Below are positions 62,661-64,000 of a stretch of DNA of 64,000 nt, one piece after another; the first letter of the stretch is position 1; each line of letters opens with the position of its first letter. Source of the DNA: Dolomitihabitans soli. Its GTDB lineage: Bacteria; Actinomycetota; Actinomycetes; Streptosporangiales; Streptosporangiaceae. The position numbers and the translations under genes were made by a program. The DNA lies in the NCBI RefSeq assembly GCF_022213955.1, contig NZ_JAKNTW010000001.1, positions 620,001-684,000 on the forward strand. Direction: 5' to 3'. The notes under the pieces were generated by a model. The model was not told where the DNA came from and ran no database searches. It saw nothing but the letters and a program-made list of their open reading frames with translations.

Positions 62661-62830
62661 CATGCCGTACTCCCTGCCGGGAGGTGGTGACCTGCCGAAT
62701 CCATACAGCCAGGAGGTATGGAACCGGGGACCCAAAAGGCCCTTCTCGAAAGGGCCAGGGGTGAATCGGCGCAGCCGCGCCGTAGGGCGAACTTCCCCGC
62801 CCGAATCCGTCAGCTAACCCGGTAGGCATT
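62661..62830 (+). ncRNA. c-di-AMP riboswitch (ydaO/yuaA type)
   Basis: Aptamer core motifs are in the right order: GACCTGCCGAATCC, GGAACCGGGGACCC, an apical hairpin (GGCCCTTCTCGAAAGGGCC), AGGGGTGAATC, GCCGTAGGG, CCGCCCGAATCCGTCAGCTA and ACCCGGTAGGC. P1 can form between ATGCC (62662-62666) and GGCAT (62825-62829). In actinobacteria this class controls cell-wall hydrolases such as Rpf and NlpC/P60 proteins; the gene just downstream is one. High c-di-AMP is expected to switch expression off. Confidence 0.92.
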
Positions 62831-62853
62831 CGTGGAAGAGTTGAGGAGCAATC

Positions 62854-63510
62854 CTGTCCACCTCAGTGAACACACTCCGTCGCCTCCGCCGTGCCCGCCT
62901 CTCCATCGGCGGTGCGGCACTCACCCTGACCGCCTCGGCGGGCGTGGTGACACTGCAGTCAACTGCGGTTGAAGCGGCGACGAGTACCGCACCGTCGCCT
63001 TCGACGGTCTCGCCCGACACGTCGACCCTGACCGAGCTGATCATTTCGGGGCCGACGACCACGAGCACGAACACGCCTGCCAAGGCGGAGCGCTCGGCGG
63101 CCACCGGGACGAAGGCCGTGACGAAGACGAGCAAGACCGCGAGGCAGCAGGCCAAAGCCGGCAAGGCCGTCTCGGCGGCCAAGAAACAGATCGGCGACCC
63201 GTACCGATGGGGGGGAACCGGACCCAACGGATTCGACTGCTCAGGTCTCGTCCAGTACAGCTGGAAGAAGGCCGGAGTGAAGCTTCCTCGCGTGACGCAC
63301 AGCCAGTACGCACGCATCAAGACGAAGATCTCATTCGAGAAACTCCGCCCAGGCGACCTGATGTTCTTCAGCGGCAAGGGCCACGTGGGCATGTACGTCG
63401 GCAAGGGCAAGATGATCCACTCGCCGAGCAGCGGCAAGACGGTCCGCATCGAGAAGCTGAGCGGGTGGCGCAAGGCGTCCTTCAGCGGCGCCGTCCGGCC
63501 GGGTATCTGA
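62854..63510 (+). CDS. NlpC/P60 peptidoglycan hydrolase under c-di-AMP riboswitch
   Basis: A ~215-218-residue secreted C40 endopeptidase: signal peptide (LRRARLSIGGAALTLTASAGVV), a Thr/Ser-rich linker, then the NlpC/P60 domain with catalytic Cys in GFDCSGLVQYSWKKAGV and His in GHVGMYVGKGKMIHSP. The first canonical start is GTG 62866, but GAGGAG (62843-62848) is 17 bases from it; a CTG at 62854 is in frame with ideal 5-base spacing. I use the CTG with caution. The riboswitch ends 24 bases upstream, close enough to govern ribosome access. Confidence 0.88.
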   Translation: MSTSVNTLRRLRRARLSIGGAALTLTASAGVVTLQSTAVEAATSTAPSPSTVSPDTSTLTELIISGPTTTSTNTPAKAERSAATGTKAVTKTSKTARQQAKAGKAVSAAKKQIGDPYRWGGTGPNGFDCSGLVQYSWKKAGVKLPRVTHSQYARIKTKISFEKLRPGDLMFFSGKGHVGMYVGKGKMIHSPSSGKTVRIEKLSGWRKASFSGAVRPGI

Positions 63511-63531
63511 CCGGCTCCTCGCGGAACCCTG

Positions 63532-63580
63532 GTCGACACCCCGGCCGCCCTCCTTCGAGAAGGGCGGCCGGGGTGTCGAC
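63532..63580 (+). terminator. Strong terminator of the riboswitch-controlled gene
   Basis: A perfect 20-bp stem between 63532-63551 and 63561-63580 with 9-base loop, 22 bases after the stop. Confidence 0.92.
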
Positions 63581-63600
63581 GATGAAGTACGTTGGGCGGC

Positions 63601-64000
63601 ATGCCTGTCCAGGTGAGCCGCCGTCTGGCACTGTCCGGCCTGCTGGGCGTGGGCGGCGGCGTCCTGCTGACGGGAGCCGCGCGCGTCCGGCCGAGCGGGA
63701 TCACCGTGTACGGCGAGCGGTCCACGGTGATCGGCTCGCCGGGTGACAGGGACCGCCTCGCCGCCATCGCGGCCGTCGCCGACAACGCGGTCGCCCGGGT
63801 GACCGCCCTGTGGCCCCTCCCCGGCCGTGCGGTGATCCAGGTGCCGGGCACGCTGGAGGAGGCGGCACGGCGCGCGGGCAGCACCGCCCTCGCCGGGCTC
63901 GCGGCGGTCGCCACGGCCCGCACGGTCGTCGTCGTCCCCGACGGGTTCGCCAGGCTGACCGACCTCGGCCGCGGTGTCGTGCTCACCCACGAGCTCACCC
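63601..64000 (+). CDS. Secreted protein with metalloprotease-like HELT end, truncated at window edge
   Basis: The frame is open from ATG 63601 to the end of the window (133 visible residues, MPVQVSRRLALSGLLGVGGGVLLTGAARV...). The N-terminus looks like an export signal with RR, possibly Tat. The last visible residues are GVVLTHELT; if His follows, this is a HExxH zinc motif as in gluzincin peptidases, so a secreted metalloprotease is suspected. Nothing after the HELT can be seen. Confidence 0.65.
   Translation, partial: MPVQVSRRLALSGLLGVGGGVLLTGAARVRPSGITVYGERSTVIGSPGDRDRLAAIAAVADNAVARVTALWPLPGRAVIQVPGTLEEAARRAGSTALAGLAAVATARTVVVVPDGFARLTDLGRGVVLTHELT

Larger units (their letters stand above)
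61344..62853. other. 1.5-kb gap: tandem repeats, Crp-like sites and riboswitch leader
   Basis: The longest gene-free stretch. It contains four 16-bp tandem repeats (61501-61564), three Crp-like palindromes (61917, 62398, 62436) and a c-di-AMP riboswitch (about 62661-62830). All frames in 61350-62390 give low-quality Arg/Pro-rich peptides, so I annotate no gene there. The bases 62330-62540 are clearly more AT-rich, as expected of a promoter region. Confidence 0.7.

Noticed and set aside
1-64000. CRISPR arrays, rRNA, complete tRNA, transposase or phage structural genes
   Set aside because: Looked for on both strands; none seen. The tandem repeats found are too few and have no spacer structure.

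Overview
The window is high-GC (roughly 70%) actinobacterial chromosome, dense in genes with short intergenic gaps, GTG/TTG starts and many 4-bp start/stop overlaps. Markers that narrow it down are a mycothiol-dependent maleylpyruvate-isomerase-fold protein, a PspA-PspAA-HtpX-PspAB operon, DUF4191 and DUF3043 proteins, an aa3 oxidase with small subunit IV, and a Rieske/cytochrome bc complex with a di-heme QcrC. The order around ctaC/adoK/ctaE-qcrCAB/trpD/exonuclease-GIY-YIG/NlpC-P60 resembles the Mycobacterium tuberculosis Rv2190-Rv2204 block. A Streptosporangiales-type filamentous actinomycete is my best guess, but the genus cannot be fixed from this sequence alone.

Left part (1-10.9 kb): a truncated nucleoside hydrolase, a DUF4191-methyltransferase pair, then a self-contained sugar locus. 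That locus has a LacI regulator behind two identical operator-like palindromes, an extracellular binding lipoprotein, two permeases and a secreted glucoamylase-fold/GH144-like glycoside hydrolase. It is followed by a DHA2 efflux pump divergent from an unusual zinc-ribbon-TetR fusion.

Central metabolism (10.8-24 kb): lipA, lipB, an S51 peptidase, a TIGR01777 epimerase, sucB (E2), lpd (E3) and pepA, i.e. lipoate synthesis beside the lipoylated dehydrogenase it serves. Then cobS and cobU for late cobalamin assembly (both with unusual extra segments), a small conserved protein, an aldo/keto reductase and a membrane-anchored SMI1/KNR4-like protein.

Stress and cofactors (24-34 kb): DUF3043, the Psp membrane-stress operon, a mycothiol-fold protein, GNAT, nadA, erpA, adoK, a CBS protein, and a TusA-cysteine desulfurase pair.

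Respiratory block (34.4-43 kb): ctaC-ctaD-ctaF on plus and ctaE-qcrC-qcrA-qcrB on minus, converging on a lipoprotein L,D-transpeptidase. A degenerate receiver protein and trpD follow.

A visibly lower-GC island (about 45.4-46.8 kb) with two unknown proteins, one WXG100-like, lies next to a tRNA 3'-end remnant and appears to interrupt the otherwise conserved trpD-lrp-exonuclease order. To its right are an Lrp-type RAM protein, an exonuclease/GIY-YIG fusion, a three-gene FtsX-type ABC transporter, PH-domain membrane proteins, a NarL-type two-component system, a NYN-domain protein, a secreted protein and two NlpC/P60 cell-wall hydrolases. The last hydrolase has a c-di-AMP (ydaO-type) riboswitch and Crp-like palindromes in a 1.5-kb leader region. 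The window ends inside a secreted protein with a metalloprotease-like HELT motif.
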